Positions 28,744 through 37,533 are shown, counted from the first letter of the stretch. The stretch: DNA of 53,031 nucleotides from Comamonadaceae bacterium (GCA_947447975.1 CANFLU010000017.1:1-53031), one strand, 5' to 3'. The notes: generated by a model from the sequence alone, not told the origin. Program-made: numbers and translations.

Positions 28744-29673
28744 ATGTCAAGCACTATATTGCATACCGACACAGAAACTTCTTCGGACAACGCGCCCAGC
28801 AGCGAGGAAAAACACCCCTATCTGGTCGGCCTGGGCCAGCGCGTAGGCGCGCTGCGTGCCCGCCGGGGTATGACGCGCAAGGCGTTGGCGGCGGCGGCGC
28901 AGGTGTCCGAGCGGCATCTGGCGAATATGGAGTACGGCCTGGGCAATGCCTCGGTGCTGGTGCTCTTGCAAGTGGCCAAGGCCTTGCAGTGCACTTTGGC
29001 CGAGTTGTTGGGCGATGTGAGCACCTCCTCGCCCGACTGGCTGATGATTCGCGAAATGCTGGAGCAATGCGACGCGCCCACGCTGCACCGGGTGCGTATC
29101 GCCATCGGCGAACTGCTTGGCACCGGCGGCGCGGCACACGAGCGCAGCACCCGTGTCGCCCTGGTGGGCCTGCGCGGCGCGGGCAAGTCCACGCTGGGGC
29201 AGATGCTGGCCCAAGACCTGGGCTACCCGTTTGTCGAACTGAGCCGCGAAATTGAGAAATTCGCCGGCTGCAGCGTCGCCGAAATCCAGGCCTTGTACGG
29301 CGCCAACGCGTACCGCCGCTACGAGCGCCGGGCCTTGGAGGAAAGCATACAAATCTACCCCGAGGCGGTGATCGCCACCCCTGGCGGCTTGGTGTCCGAC
29401 CCGGCCAGCTTTACCCTGCTGCTGGGGCACTGCACCACGCTGTGGCTGCAAGCGGATCCGGCGGACCACTTGCGCCGCGTCACCGCCCAAGGGGATATGC
29501 GGCCCATGGCGGCCAGCAAAGAAGCCCTGGAAGACCTAAAAAGTATTTTGAGCGGGCGCCAGTCCTTTTATTCCAAAGCCCAATTTGCCATCAATACCAG
29601 CGCGCAGGACTTGAATGCCACTTTCGAACTGCTGCGGGCCACGGTGCGAGATTATTTGCAAATCGCGCCCTGA
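28744..29673 (+). CDS. boxR: BoxR transcriptional regulator (XRE HTH fused to shikimate-kinase-like domain)
   Basis: BoxR/BzdR regulators sense benzoyl-CoA and repress benzoate genes. The 309 residues carry an N-terminal XRE-type helix-turn-helix at about 29-90 (VGLGQRVGALRARRGMTRKA, then VSERHLANMEYGLGNAS). A linker follows, and then a shikimate-kinase-like domain with a Walker A motif at 142-150 (GLRGAGKST). The ATG at 28744 has no visible Shine-Dalgarno sequence, only an AT-rich leader. It is divergent from bclA and 97 bases upstream of boxC. This domain pair is diagnostic of the family. Confidence 0.93.
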   Translation: MSSTILHTDTETSSDNAPSSEEKHPYLVGLGQRVGALRARRGMTRKALAAAAQVSERHLANMEYGLGNASVLVLLQVAKALQCTLAELLGDVSTSSPDWLMIREMLEQCDAPTLHRVRIAIGELLGTGGAAHERSTRVALVGLRGAGKSTLGQMLAQDLGYPFVELSREIEKFAGCSVAEIQALYGANAYRRYERRALEESIQIYPEAVIATPGGLVSDPASFTLLLGHCTTLWLQADPADHLRRVTAQGDMRPMAASKEALEDLKSILSGRQSFYSKAQFAINTSAQDLNATFELLRATVRDYLQIAP

Positions 29674-29688
29674 GCGGCAATAAACTGC

Positions 29689-29718
29689 TTGACAGGTATT
29701 GTATTTATGCATTATTCT
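29689..29718 (+). promoter_or_regulatory. boxC promoter
   Basis: A perfect TTGACA (29689-29694), an 18-base spacer and TATTCT (29713-29718) precede boxC by about 50 bases. The -10 box lies inside the first of the two TGCA-N6-TGC(A/G) elements. This is the arrangement expected when a repressor occludes RNA polymerase. Confidence 0.6.
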
Positions 29719-29750
29719 GCATTTTCATCGAATTAATGCATTTTTATGCG
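29708..29750 (+). promoter_or_regulatory. Two BoxR-type operators upstream of boxC
   Basis: TGCATTATTCTGCA (29708-29721) and TGCATTTTTATGCG (29737-29750) both fit TGCA-N6-TGC(A/G) and are 29 bases apart start to start. The first overlaps the -10 element and the second lies in the transcribed leader. Together with the boxR element they make three copies of one 14-base pattern, all at box promoters. Confidence 0.65.
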
Positions 29751-29770
29751 TGTTTCAAAGTGAGTCCGCC

Positions 29771-31429
29771 ATGCACCCTGAATCTTTTGTCAGTTACCAG
29801 ACTGAACCCAGCCAGTACCGCCACTGGTCACTCAGCTTTGAAGGCCCCGTGGCCACACTCCATGCCGATTTCGACGAAAACGGCGGCCTGCGCCCGGGCT
29901 ACAAGCTCAAGCTCAACAGCTACGACCTGGGCGTGGACATCGAGTTGCACGACGCCATCAACCGCATCCGCTTCGAACATCCCGAGGTGCGCACCGTGGT
30001 CATTACCAGCGCCAAAGAGAAAGTGTTTTGCTCTGGCGCCAACATCTTCATGCTGGGCCTGAGCAGCCATGCCTGGAAAGTGAATTTCTGCAAATTCACC
30101 AACGAGACGCGCAACGGCCTGGAAGACTCCTCGGCCCATAGCGGCCTGAAATTTCTGGCGGCGGTCAATGGCGCATGCGCCGGTGGCGGCTACGAGCTGG
30201 CGCTAGCCTGCGACGAAATCCTGCTGGTCGATGACCGCTCGTCCGCCGTCAGCCTGCCCGAAGTGCCTTTGCTAGGCGTGCTTCCCGGCACCGGCGGCCT
30301 GACCCGCGTGACCGATAAACGCCGCGTGCGCCATGACTTAGCCGATGTGTTTTGCACCAGCGCCGAAGGCGTGCGCGGCCAAAAAGCCAAAGACTGGCGA
30401 CTGGTCGACGGACTGGCCAAACCTGCAGAGTTCGCCGCCCGCGTGCGGGAACGCGCACTGGCCCTGGCTGCACAAAGTGACCGGCCCGAAGGTGCGCAAG
30501 GCGTTGCACTCACGCCCTTGCAATGCACACGCAGTGCCGATGCATTGCACTACAGCACGCTCAAAGTAGAAATAGACCGCGCCAAGCGCAGCGCGGTATG
30601 GACCATTCAAGCGCCCCAGGGCGCGCAGCCCTCCAGCGCCGCCGACATTGAGGCCCAAGGCGCGCAGTGGTTCCCCTTGCGCATGGCGCGCGAGCTGGAA
30701 GACGCGATCTTGCATATGCGCACCAATGCGCTGGACATCGGCATCTGGCTAATCAAAACCGAAGGCGATGCCGCTGCCGTGCTGGCCATGGATGCGGTGT
30801 TGCAAGCGCAGGCCGGCCATTGGCTCGTGCGCGAAACCACCGGCCTGCTGCGGCGCACCTTGAGCCGTTTGGACCTGTCCTCGCGCAGCCTTTTTGCCCT
30901 GATCGAGCCAGGCTCGTGTTTTGCCGGTACTTACCTCGAATTTGCGCTGGCCTGCGACCGCAGCTACCAGCTGATGCTGCCTGATGATGCCGCAAGCACG
31001 CCGCACATTACCGTGGGCGAACGCAACTTTGGCGTTTACCCCATGGCCACCGGTCAAAGCCGTTTGCAGCGGCGTTTTTACGAGGAAGTGGGCCCGCTGG
31101 AGGCGGTACACGCCGCAGTGGGCCAAGCGCTGGATGCCGACGCCGCCCACGCGCTGGGTCTGGTCACTGCCGCACCCGATGACATCGACTGGGCCGACGA
31201 AGTGCGCATTGCGATTGAAGAGCGCGTGTCCATGTCGCCCGACGCCATGACTGGCCTGGAGGCCAATTTGCGCTTCAACGGCAAAGAGACTATGCACACC
31301 CGCGTCTTTGGCCGCCTAAGCGCCTGGCAAAACTGGATTTTTCAACGCCCCAATGCGGTGGGTGATAAAGGCGCGCTCAAGGTCTATGGCAAAGGCGAAC
31401 GCGCTGCGTTTGACTGGAACCGCGTTTAA
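29771..31429 (+). CDS. boxC: Benzoyl-CoA-dihydrodiol lyase (ring-opening enzyme)
   Basis: BoxC converts 2,3-epoxybenzoyl-CoA (or its hydrated form) with water into 3,4-dehydroadipyl-CoA semialdehyde and formate, opening the ring without oxygen. The ATG at 29771 (MHPESFVSYQTEPSQYRHWS) gives 552 residues, the BoxC length. Two crotonase-like parts are visible: the first with FCSGANIFML and VNGACAGGGYELALACDEIL, the second with LFALIEPGSCFAGTYLEFAL. It is the first gene of the plus-strand box operon after boxR and precedes boxB by 63 bases. Confidence 0.94.
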   Translation: MHPESFVSYQTEPSQYRHWSLSFEGPVATLHADFDENGGLRPGYKLKLNSYDLGVDIELHDAINRIRFEHPEVRTVVITSAKEKVFCSGANIFMLGLSSHAWKVNFCKFTNETRNGLEDSSAHSGLKFLAAVNGACAGGGYELALACDEILLVDDRSSAVSLPEVPLLGVLPGTGGLTRVTDKRRVRHDLADVFCTSAEGVRGQKAKDWRLVDGLAKPAEFAARVRERALALAAQSDRPEGAQGVALTPLQCTRSADALHYSTLKVEIDRAKRSAVWTIQAPQGAQPSSAADIEAQGAQWFPLRMARELEDAILHMRTNALDIGIWLIKTEGDAAAVLAMDAVLQAQAGHWLVRETTGLLRRTLSRLDLSSRSLFALIEPGSCFAGTYLEFALACDRSYQLMLPDDAASTPHITVGERNFGVYPMATGQSRLQRRFYEEVGPLEAVHAAVGQALDADAAHALGLVTAAPDDIDWADEVRIAIEERVSMSPDAMTGLEANLRFNGKETMHTRVFGRLSAWQNWIFQRPNAVGDKGALKVYGKGERAAFDWNRV

Positions 31430-31492
31430 GCGCCCACACAGACATTCATTGATCCACACTACTTTACGACGCAATTCACCACGGAGTCCTTC

Positions 31493-32920
31493 ATGTCAGC
31501 CATCAACTACAGCGAAAAAATCCCCAACAACGTGGACCTGGGCGGCGACCGCACTTTGCAGCGCGCCCTAGAACAATGGCAGCCCAACTTCATCAATTGG
31601 TGGGACGACATGGGCCCCGAGGGCACCACAGACCATGAGGTTTATTTGCGTACGGCAGTCAGCGTGGACCCGCAAGGCTGGGCGCAGTTTGGCCATGTGA
31701 AGATGCGCGACTACCGTTGGGGTATTTTTCTCAACCACGGCGAGGCCGATCGCAGCATCCACTTTGGTGACCACAAAGGCGAGAAAGCCTGGCAGGATGT
31801 GCCCGGCGAACACCGGGCCAATTTGCGCCGCATCATCGTCACCCAAGGCGACACCGAGCCTGCATCGGTGGAGCAGCAACGCCATTTGGGCTTGACCGCA
31901 CCCAGTATGTACGACTTGCGCAACCTGTTCCAAATCAATGTGGAAGAAGGCCGCCACCTCTGGGCCATGGTGTATTTGCTGCACAAGCATTTCGGCCGCG
32001 ATGGCCGCGAAGAAGCCGAGGCGCTGCTTGAGCGGCGCAGCGGGCAAGAAGACAACCCGCGCATCTTGCAGGCCTTTAACGAGCAAACCCCGGATTGGCT
32101 GAGCTTTTTCATGTTCACCTATTTCACCGACCGCGATGGCAAGTTCCAGTTGTGCGCATTGGCGGAAAGCAGTTTCGATCCGCTGGCGCGCACGACCAAG
32201 TTCATGCTGACCGAAGAGGCGCACCATATGTTTGTGGGCGAGTCCGGCATCAGCCGCATCATCCAGCGCACTTGCGCCAAGATGAACGAGCTCAAATCCG
32301 ACGACGTGGGCCAACTGCGTGCGGCAGGGGTGATCGACTTGCCCACCTTGCAGCGCTATTTGAATTTCCATTTCAGCGTCACCATCGATTTGTTCGGCGC
32401 CGACGAGTCCAGCAACGCGGCGACCTTTTACTCCACCGGCATCAAAGGCCGTTATGAAGAGACCAAGCGCGAGGACGACCATGTGCTGCGCGGTCAGACC
32501 TACAAGGTGCTCAACGTGGTCAACGGCCAGTTGCAAGAGAAAGAAGTGCCCATGCTCAATGCGCTCAACGAAGTGCTGCGCGATGATTTCATCAAAGATT
32601 CAGTCGGTGGAGTGGAGCGCTGGAACCGCGTCATCGAGAAAGCAGGTTTACCGCATCGCCTGAGCGTGCCGCACAAGGCGTTTCACCGCAATATCGGCGC
32701 TTTGTCGGGCTCCAAAGTTTCGCCCGATGGCCGCGTGGTGTCCGAGAACGAATGGAAGGCCAAGGTTGCCGAATGGTTGCCTACGCCAGAAGACCGCGCC
32801 TTTGTGCAAAGCCTGATGGGCCGGGTGGTCGAGCCCGGAAAATTCGCCAACTGGATCGCGCCGCCGGCCATCGGTATCAACCGCCAGCCGGTGGATTTTG
32901 AGTACGTTCGGTTTAATTAA
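31493..32920 (+). CDS. boxB: Benzoyl-CoA 2,3-epoxidase, oxygenase subunit BoxB
   Basis: BoxB is a diiron enzyme that epoxidises benzoyl-CoA with O2 and electrons from BoxA. The 475 residues show a ferritin-like diiron set: E122, E152, H155 (EEGRH), D213, E242 and H245 (TEEAHHMFVGE). These have the same relative spacing, shifted by two, as the ligands I recall for Azoarcus evansii BoxB. A GGAG ribosome binding site precedes the ATG. Unusually, a 476-base region with two long palindromes separates it from boxA, its electron donor. Confidence 0.95.
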   Translation: MSAINYSEKIPNNVDLGGDRTLQRALEQWQPNFINWWDDMGPEGTTDHEVYLRTAVSVDPQGWAQFGHVKMRDYRWGIFLNHGEADRSIHFGDHKGEKAWQDVPGEHRANLRRIIVTQGDTEPASVEQQRHLGLTAPSMYDLRNLFQINVEEGRHLWAMVYLLHKHFGRDGREEAEALLERRSGQEDNPRILQAFNEQTPDWLSFFMFTYFTDRDGKFQLCALAESSFDPLARTTKFMLTEEAHHMFVGESGISRIIQRTCAKMNELKSDDVGQLRAAGVIDLPTLQRYLNFHFSVTIDLFGADESSNAATFYSTGIKGRYEETKREDDHVLRGQTYKVLNVVNGQLQEKEVPMLNALNEVLRDDFIKDSVGGVERWNRVIEKAGLPHRLSVPHKAFHRNIGALSGSKVSPDGRVVSENEWKAKVAEWLPTPEDRAFVQSLMGRVVEPGKFANWIAPPAIGINRQPVDFEYVRFN

Positions 32921-33002
32921 TTGCTGCTTTTTTGCTGAGCCCGCGCGGTGGCAGTGACTTGCAGGTGCTAGGTGCGAAAGGCTTGGCTTACGGGCTGGAC
33001 CC

Positions 33003-33078
33003 GCGTGATGGCAGCGGCAGGCAGGGTTCCTCATACGCGAGCGAAAAATCGTCACCCCGCCTGCCGCTGCCACCACGC
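33003..33078. repeat. Long palindrome 1 in the boxB-boxA gap
   Basis: The arms at 33003-33027 and 33054-33078 match at 23 of 25 positions as inverted repeats around a 26-base loop. The core GGCAGCGGCAGGC is perfect. A third, imperfect and direct copy of the arm begins at 32941 (CCGCGCGGTGGCAGTG, then GCAGG after four extra bases). The layout looks like a repetitive extragenic palindrome or a small non-autonomous element. It would form a very stable hairpin in the boxCB mRNA. Confidence 0.7.
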
Positions 33079-33222
33079 TGCGAACGGCTTTGTTGGTGCG
33101 CAGAATGATTCAAATTGCCATTGCAGGTTAAGAAACGGTTACCTGCTGGCACTTTCAAGTAAGGTCCGCAATATCCGTGCTCTTTTGTTCCACGTCCACA
33201 CCTGCTACTTCGCAGAGGCCAT

Positions 33223-33284
33223 GCAGGCCGGGGCCGGGCGACGAACGATTAGCCTGCGTTGTGTGGAGCCCGGCCCCGGCCTGC
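33223..33284. repeat. Long palindrome 2 in the boxB-boxA gap
   Basis: The 17-base arms at 33223-33239 and 33268-33284 (GCAGGCCGGGGCCGGGC and its complement) are a perfect inverted repeat around a 28-base loop. Flanking CCA/TGG extends the pairing across one mismatch. It lies about 145 bases after palindrome 1 and about 110 bases before boxA. No T-run follows, so it is not a classic intrinsic terminator. Confidence 0.75.
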
Positions 33285-33396
33285 GTGGACTCGGGCTCAG
33301 CCAAGCTGAGCGCGGGCCAGCGCGCAGCAACAATACGACCGAAGCGGGATATAAATTGAAGCCACAATCGCAACAACGACACCAAGAAACGATGCC

Positions 33397-34686
33397 ATGA
33401 GCACAGACGCCGCCGAATTGCTACAGCAACATGTGATTGACCCCGAGGTCTGCATCCGTTGCAACACCTGCGAAGCCACCTGCCCGGTGGGCGCGGTCAC
33501 GCATGACAGCCGCAACTATGTGGTCGATGCAGACAAATGCAACCATTGCATGGCCTGTGTGCCACCCTGCCCTACCGGCTCGATCGACCATTGGCTACCG
33601 GTGCTGCGCAGCAAGGCGTACACACTGCAAGAACAGCTTTCCTGGGACGAGTTGCCAGCGCCTCAAGACCATGGCACAGCGCAAGCTTCGCCCAGCATTG
33701 CGCAAGTCTCCGGCAGCACGGCGTTTGAGACGGCTAGCAGCTCGGTGCAGGCCGCCGCGATTACCCAGGCCATTGCGCCTGATGCAAATGGCTTGGTCGG
33801 GTTGGGCTCCACCTTGCCGCCCTGGTCCGCTGCGCATCCTTATACGAATTTGCATGGTCCCAAATCGCCCACACGCGCGACGGTGGTGGGCAATATGCAG
33901 GTGAACGAGGCGGGTACCGACAACGAAACCCACCACATCGTGCTGGACTTTGGCAGCATGCCGTTTCCGGTGCTCGAGGGGCAATCCATCGGCATCGTGC
34001 CGCCCGGTGTCGATGCCAGTGGCAGGCCGCACCATGCGCGCCAATATTCCGTCGCCAGCCCGCGCAATGGCGAGCGACCCGGTTACAACAATTTGTCGCT
34101 CACCGTCAAACGCGTGGTGCAGGACCACCAAGGCCAGGCCGTACAAGGCGTGGCCTCTAACTACTTGTGCGACCTGAACACCGGCGATAGCGTGCAAGTG
34201 ATCGGGCCCTTTGGTAGCAGCTTTTTGATGCCCAACCACCCGGGTAGCCACATTGTGATGATTTGCACGGGCACCGGCAGCGCCCCCATGCGCGCCATGA
34301 CCGAGTGGCGCAGACGCCTCCAAGCCAGCGGCAAGTTTGAAGGCGGCAAGTTGGTGTTGTTCTTTGGCGCGCGTACACAGCAGGAATTGCCCTACTTTGG
34401 GCCGCTGCAAAAACTACCTGCAAATTTCATCGATATCCACTTTGCGTTTTCACGCACGCCCGGCAAACCCAAGCGCTATGTGCAAGACGCAATGCGCGAA
34501 GCCGCGCCTCAACTGGTAGCCTTGTTGCAAGACGGGCAAAGCCATTTTTATGTGTGCGGCTTGAAAAGCATGGAAGAAGGCGTGTTGCAAGCGCTGCGCG
34601 ACATTACGCAAGATGCTGGGCTGCACTGGCCGGCTATTGCCCAGGATTTGAAGCAACATGGGCGTTTGCAGTTGGAGACGTATTAA
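33397..34686 (+). CDS. boxA: Benzoyl-CoA 2,3-epoxidase, reductase subunit BoxA
   Basis: BoxA passes electrons from NADPH through FAD and iron-sulfur clusters to BoxB. The 429 residues start with a two-[4Fe-4S] ferredoxin domain: C19, C22, C25, C29 and C48, C51, C54, C58. A linker with low-complexity sequence spans about residues 80-140. A ferredoxin-NADP reductase module follows, with the FAD motif [12 protein letters not shown] and the nucleotide motif [12 protein letters not shown]. It is the third box gene and ends 56 bases before the dehydrogenase gene. Confidence 0.94.
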   Translation: MSTDAAELLQQHVIDPEVCIRCNTCEATCPVGAVTHDSRNYVVDADKCNHCMACVPPCPTGSIDHWLPVLRSKAYTLQEQLSWDELPAPQDHGTAQASPSIAQVSGSTAFETASSSVQAAAITQAIAPDANGLVGLGSTLPPWSAAHPYTNLHGPKSPTRATVVGNMQVNEAGTDNETHHIVLDFGSMPFPVLEGQSIGIVPPGVDASGRPHHARQYSVASPRNGERPGYNNLSLTVKRVVQDHQGQAVQGVASNYLCDLNTGDSVQVIGPFGSSFLMPNHPGSHIVMICTGTGSAPMRAMTEWRRRLQASGKFEGGKLVLFFGARTQQELPYFGPLQKLPANFIDIHFAFSRTPGKPKRYVQDAMREAAPQLVALLQDGQSHFYVCGLKSMEEGVLQALRDITQDAGLHWPAIAQDLKQHGRLQLETY

Positions 34687-34742
34687 GTCACCCTGCACTG
34701 AGTTGCTCTCTTTCATGCACAGCAAAGACCAATGCAAACCCT

Positions 34743-36257
34743 ATGAACCCCACCCTTCCCTTTGAAAAAATCCTGGTCATTGGCGCAGGCATTATGGGCG
34801 CAGGTATTGCGCAAGTGGCCGCGCAAGCCGGGCACAGCGTGTACTTGGTGGACGCGCGCGAAGGCGCGGCGCGCCAAGCCCATGCCAAGCTGCGCGAAAG
34901 CCTAGACGTGCTGCTTACCAAAGGAAAATTGACCCAGGTACAAGTAGACGGAATTTTGAAGCGCATCCAGCCGGTCGATAGCTTGGCCGACGCGGCGGAT
35001 GTCGGTTTGGTGATTGAAGCCATCGTAGAAAACCTCGATACCAAACGCGCCTTGTTTGCCGAGCTGGAATCTTTGCTGGGCGAGGACTGCGTGCTGGCCA
35101 GCAATACCTCGTCTTTGTCGATTAGCGCTATTGCCAAAGGCCTGCGCGCACCTGGTCGCGTGGTGGGCATGCATTTTTTCAACCCCGTGCCTGTCATGAA
35201 ATTGGTGGAAGTTGTGTCGGGCTTGCATACTTCGTCTGGCGTGGCGCATGCGATTTTCGAACTTTCCAAGGCCTGGGGCAAAGTGCCGGTGCATGCACGG
35301 TCTACGCCGGGCTTTATCGTCAACCGCATTGCCCGGCCTTTTTACGCTGAGGCGCTCGCACTTTTGCACGAACAAAGTACCAGCCCGCAGGTGATCGATG
35401 CCTGCATGCGCGCCATCGGCTTTCGCATGGGGCCGTGTGAGCTGATGGACCTGATCGGTCACGACACCAACTTCGCGGTAACGCAAGCGGTTTATGCAGC
35501 CAACTTCTTTGACAAACGCTATATGCCCTCACTGGTGCAAAGCGCTTTAGTCGATGGCGGCAGCTTGGGACGTAAAAGCGGGCGCGGCATTTACGACTAC
35601 ACAGCGGGCAGCCACCCGCCGACGGTGGATACGCAGACCCTGCCTTTGCCGGCCATCAGTCGCTTGCAATTGCACCGTAGAGCGCAGGACGCACAAACCC
35701 CGCCCGAATGGCCATCGCGCCTGCAAGCGGCAGGCATTGCCACGGACTTGGTGACAAGCAGCGACTGGACCGGCCTACAAATTGGAGACCTGCAACTACG
35801 CCAGACCGATGGCCGCCCTGCTTCCGCTTTGGGCGCACAGGTGGTGGTGTACGACTGGCATGTACCGCAAGGCGGCTCGGCGGTGCTGGCTTTTGCGGCT
35901 TCCAGCGGCGCCTCAGCTGACAACATCGCGCTGGCACAAGCGCTTTTGGGCGCGCTGGGCTTTGCGCCACAGCGCGTGGCCGATCAGCCTGGCCTGGTGG
36001 TGGCGCGCACGCTGGCTATGCTGGTCAATGAAGCCGCCGATGCGGTGCAGCAAGGCGTGTGCGACTCTGCAGGCGCCGATGCCGCTATGAAGCTGGGCGT
36101 GAACTACCCCGCAGGCCCGTTTGAATGGCTGGCCCGTTGGGGCGCACCTGCGGTAGTGGAAGTGCTTGAGGCGCTGGATACCCACTACCGGGGCGAGCGC
36201 TACCGCGTCAGTCCCTGGCTGCGCCACGCGCTGTGGCAAGCGCAGTACGCTGCATAA
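34743..36257 (+). CDS. paaH: 3-hydroxyacyl-CoA dehydrogenase (3-hydroxyadipyl-CoA type)
   Basis: This enzyme probably oxidises 3-hydroxyadipyl-CoA to 3-oxoadipyl-CoA with NAD. The ATG at 34743 (MNPTLPFEKILVIGAGIMGA) gives 504 residues; the longer frame would overlap boxA. The Rossmann segment is VIGAGIMGAGIAQVAAQAGH. The family block NTSSLSISAIAKGL follows, then GMHFFNPVPVMKLVEVVSGL, which carries the catalytic histidine. Two C-terminal dimerisation domains come last. That length matches PaaH/PaaC of phenylacetate catabolism, whose lower steps are shared with the box pathway. The gene symbol is by analogy. Confidence 0.88.
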   Translation: MNPTLPFEKILVIGAGIMGAGIAQVAAQAGHSVYLVDAREGAARQAHAKLRESLDVLLTKGKLTQVQVDGILKRIQPVDSLADAADVGLVIEAIVENLDTKRALFAELESLLGEDCVLASNTSSLSISAIAKGLRAPGRVVGMHFFNPVPVMKLVEVVSGLHTSSGVAHAIFELSKAWGKVPVHARSTPGFIVNRIARPFYAEALALLHEQSTSPQVIDACMRAIGFRMGPCELMDLIGHDTNFAVTQAVYAANFFDKRYMPSLVQSALVDGGSLGRKSGRGIYDYTAGSHPPTVDTQTLPLPAISRLQLHRRAQDAQTPPEWPSRLQAAGIATDLVTSSDWTGLQIGDLQLRQTDGRPASALGAQVVVYDWHVPQGGSAVLAFAASSGASADNIALAQALLGALGFAPQRVADQPGLVVARTLAMLVNEAADAVQQGVCDSAGADAAMKLGVNYPAGPFEWLARWGAPAVVEVLEALDTHYRGERYRVSPWLRHALWQAQYAA

Positions 36258-36297
36258 GCCTTCGCGCAGCACCCAATTTTTCCAAGCGAGAAAAACC

Positions 36298-37500
36298 ATG
36301 CAAGACGCCTTTATTTGTGATGCCATTCGCACCCCTTTTGGCCGCTATGGCGGCGCGCTGTCGTCAGTACGTACCGATGACTTGGCAGCCATCCCCATAC
36401 GGGCGCTGATGGAGCGCAACCCCGGCGTCAACTGGGCCGCCTTGGACGATGTGTTCTATGGTTGTGCCAACCAGGCCGGTGAAGACAACCGCAATGTGGC
36501 GCGCATGGCCGCTTTGCTGGCGGGCATGCCGGTGGAGGTGCCCGGCGCCACCATCAACCGTTTGTGCGGCTCCAGCCTGGACGCGGTAGGCAGCGCGGCG
36601 CGTGCCATCAAAAGCGGCGAAGCGCATTTGATGATTGCCGGGGGCGTAGAAAGCATGAGCCGCGCGCCTTTTGTCATGCCGAAAATGGACAGTGCCTTTG
36701 GCCGCAACAATGCGGTGTACGACACCACTATAGGCTGGCGCTTTATCAACCCCCTCATGAAACAGTTGTATGGCGTGGACTCCATGCCCGAGACTGCTGA
36801 AAACGTGGCGCAACAATTTGGCATAGACCGCCAAGCCCAAGACCGCATGGCCTTGCGCTCGCAAGAGAACGCGGTGCGCGCCCAAGACGAAGGCTTCTTT
36901 GATGCCGAAATCACGCCGGTCAGCATCCCGCAAAAGAAAGGCGATGCCGTGCTGGTGGTGCGGGACGAACATCCGCGCAGCACCTCCTTAGACGCCTTGG
37001 CCAAACTCAAGCCCATCGTGCATCCGCAAGGTACCGTCACAGCGGGTAATGCCTCGGGTGTGAACGACGGCGCTTGCGCACTTTTGTTGGCCAGCGCCAG
37101 CGCGGCACAACAACATGGCCTAACAACCCGCGCCCGTGTGCTGGGTATGGCCACCGCAGGCCTGGCGCCGCGCATTATGGGCTTTGGCCCCGCGCCTGCG
37201 GTGCGCAAGGTGCTGAGGCAGGTCGGGCTGACGCTGGCGCACATGGACGTGATCGAACTCAACGAAGCTTTTGCCGCCCAAGGGCTGGCTGTGCTGCGCG
37301 ACCTGGGCTTGGCCGACGACGACGTCCGCGTCAACCCCCAGGGCGGCGCCATCGCCCTGGGCCACCCCCTAGGGGCCAGCGGCGCGCGCTTGGTCACCAC
37401 CGCCCTCAAGCAATTGGAGCGTAGCGGCGGGCGGTATGGACTGTGCACCATGTGCATAGGCGTGGGCCAGGGCATTGCTTTGGTGATGGAGCGAGTCTAA
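36298..37500 (+). CDS. paaJ: 3-oxoadipyl-CoA thiolase
   Basis: The thiolase cleaves 3-oxoadipyl-CoA to succinyl-CoA and acetyl-CoA, the last step of the pathway. The ATG at 36298 gives 400 residues, exactly the PcaF/PaaJ length. The nucleophile is C90 in INRLCGSSLDAVGSAAR. The histidine motif is GHPLGASGARLV and the second cysteine is in CTMCIGVGQGIAL. It lies 40 bases after the dehydrogenase and closes the plus-strand box operon. pcaF is an equally valid symbol. Confidence 0.93.
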   Translation: MQDAFICDAIRTPFGRYGGALSSVRTDDLAAIPIRALMERNPGVNWAALDDVFYGCANQAGEDNRNVARMAALLAGMPVEVPGATINRLCGSSLDAVGSAARAIKSGEAHLMIAGGVESMSRAPFVMPKMDSAFGRNNAVYDTTIGWRFINPLMKQLYGVDSMPETAENVAQQFGIDRQAQDRMALRSQENAVRAQDEGFFDAEITPVSIPQKKGDAVLVVRDEHPRSTSLDALAKLKPIVHPQGTVTAGNASGVNDGACALLLASASAAQQHGLTTRARVLGMATAGLAPRIMGFGPAPAVRKVLRQVGLTLAHMDVIELNEAFAAQGLAVLRDLGLADDDVRVNPQGGAIALGHPLGASGARLVTTALKQLERSGGRYGLCTMCIGVGQGIALVMERV

Positions 37501-37533
37501 GGTCGGCATTGTCGGCAAGCAGCTATCTGGGAT

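Larger units (their letters stand above)
32921..33396. other. Non-coding boxB-boxA intergenic region
   Basis: No credible gene is seen in these 476 bases; the short open frames lack a ribosome binding site and any recognisable motif. The region holds two long inverted repeats, listed separately, and a partial copy of the first repeat's arm at 32941-32965. The last 50 bases before boxA are AT-richer, with TATAAA at 33350-33355 but no convincing -35 element. Whether boxA has its own promoter is unresolved. Confidence 0.7.

Noticed and set aside
31568..32536. 322-codon open frame antisense to boxB
   Set aside because: Shadow of the boxB codon pattern with no recognisable domain or ribosome binding site.
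33327..33355. Possible boxA promoter with TATAAA at 33350
   Set aside because: No acceptable -35 hexamer lies 16-18 bases upstream, so I could not support a promoter call.
33155..33385. Short minus-strand open frame in the boxB-boxA gap
   Set aside because: It spans palindrome 2, has no ribosome binding site and no recognisable features, so the region is better treated as non-coding.
36456..37475. 339-codon open frame antisense to the thiolase gene
   Set aside because: Low-complexity, serine- and cysteine-rich translation with no motif, entirely inside a clear thiolase gene.
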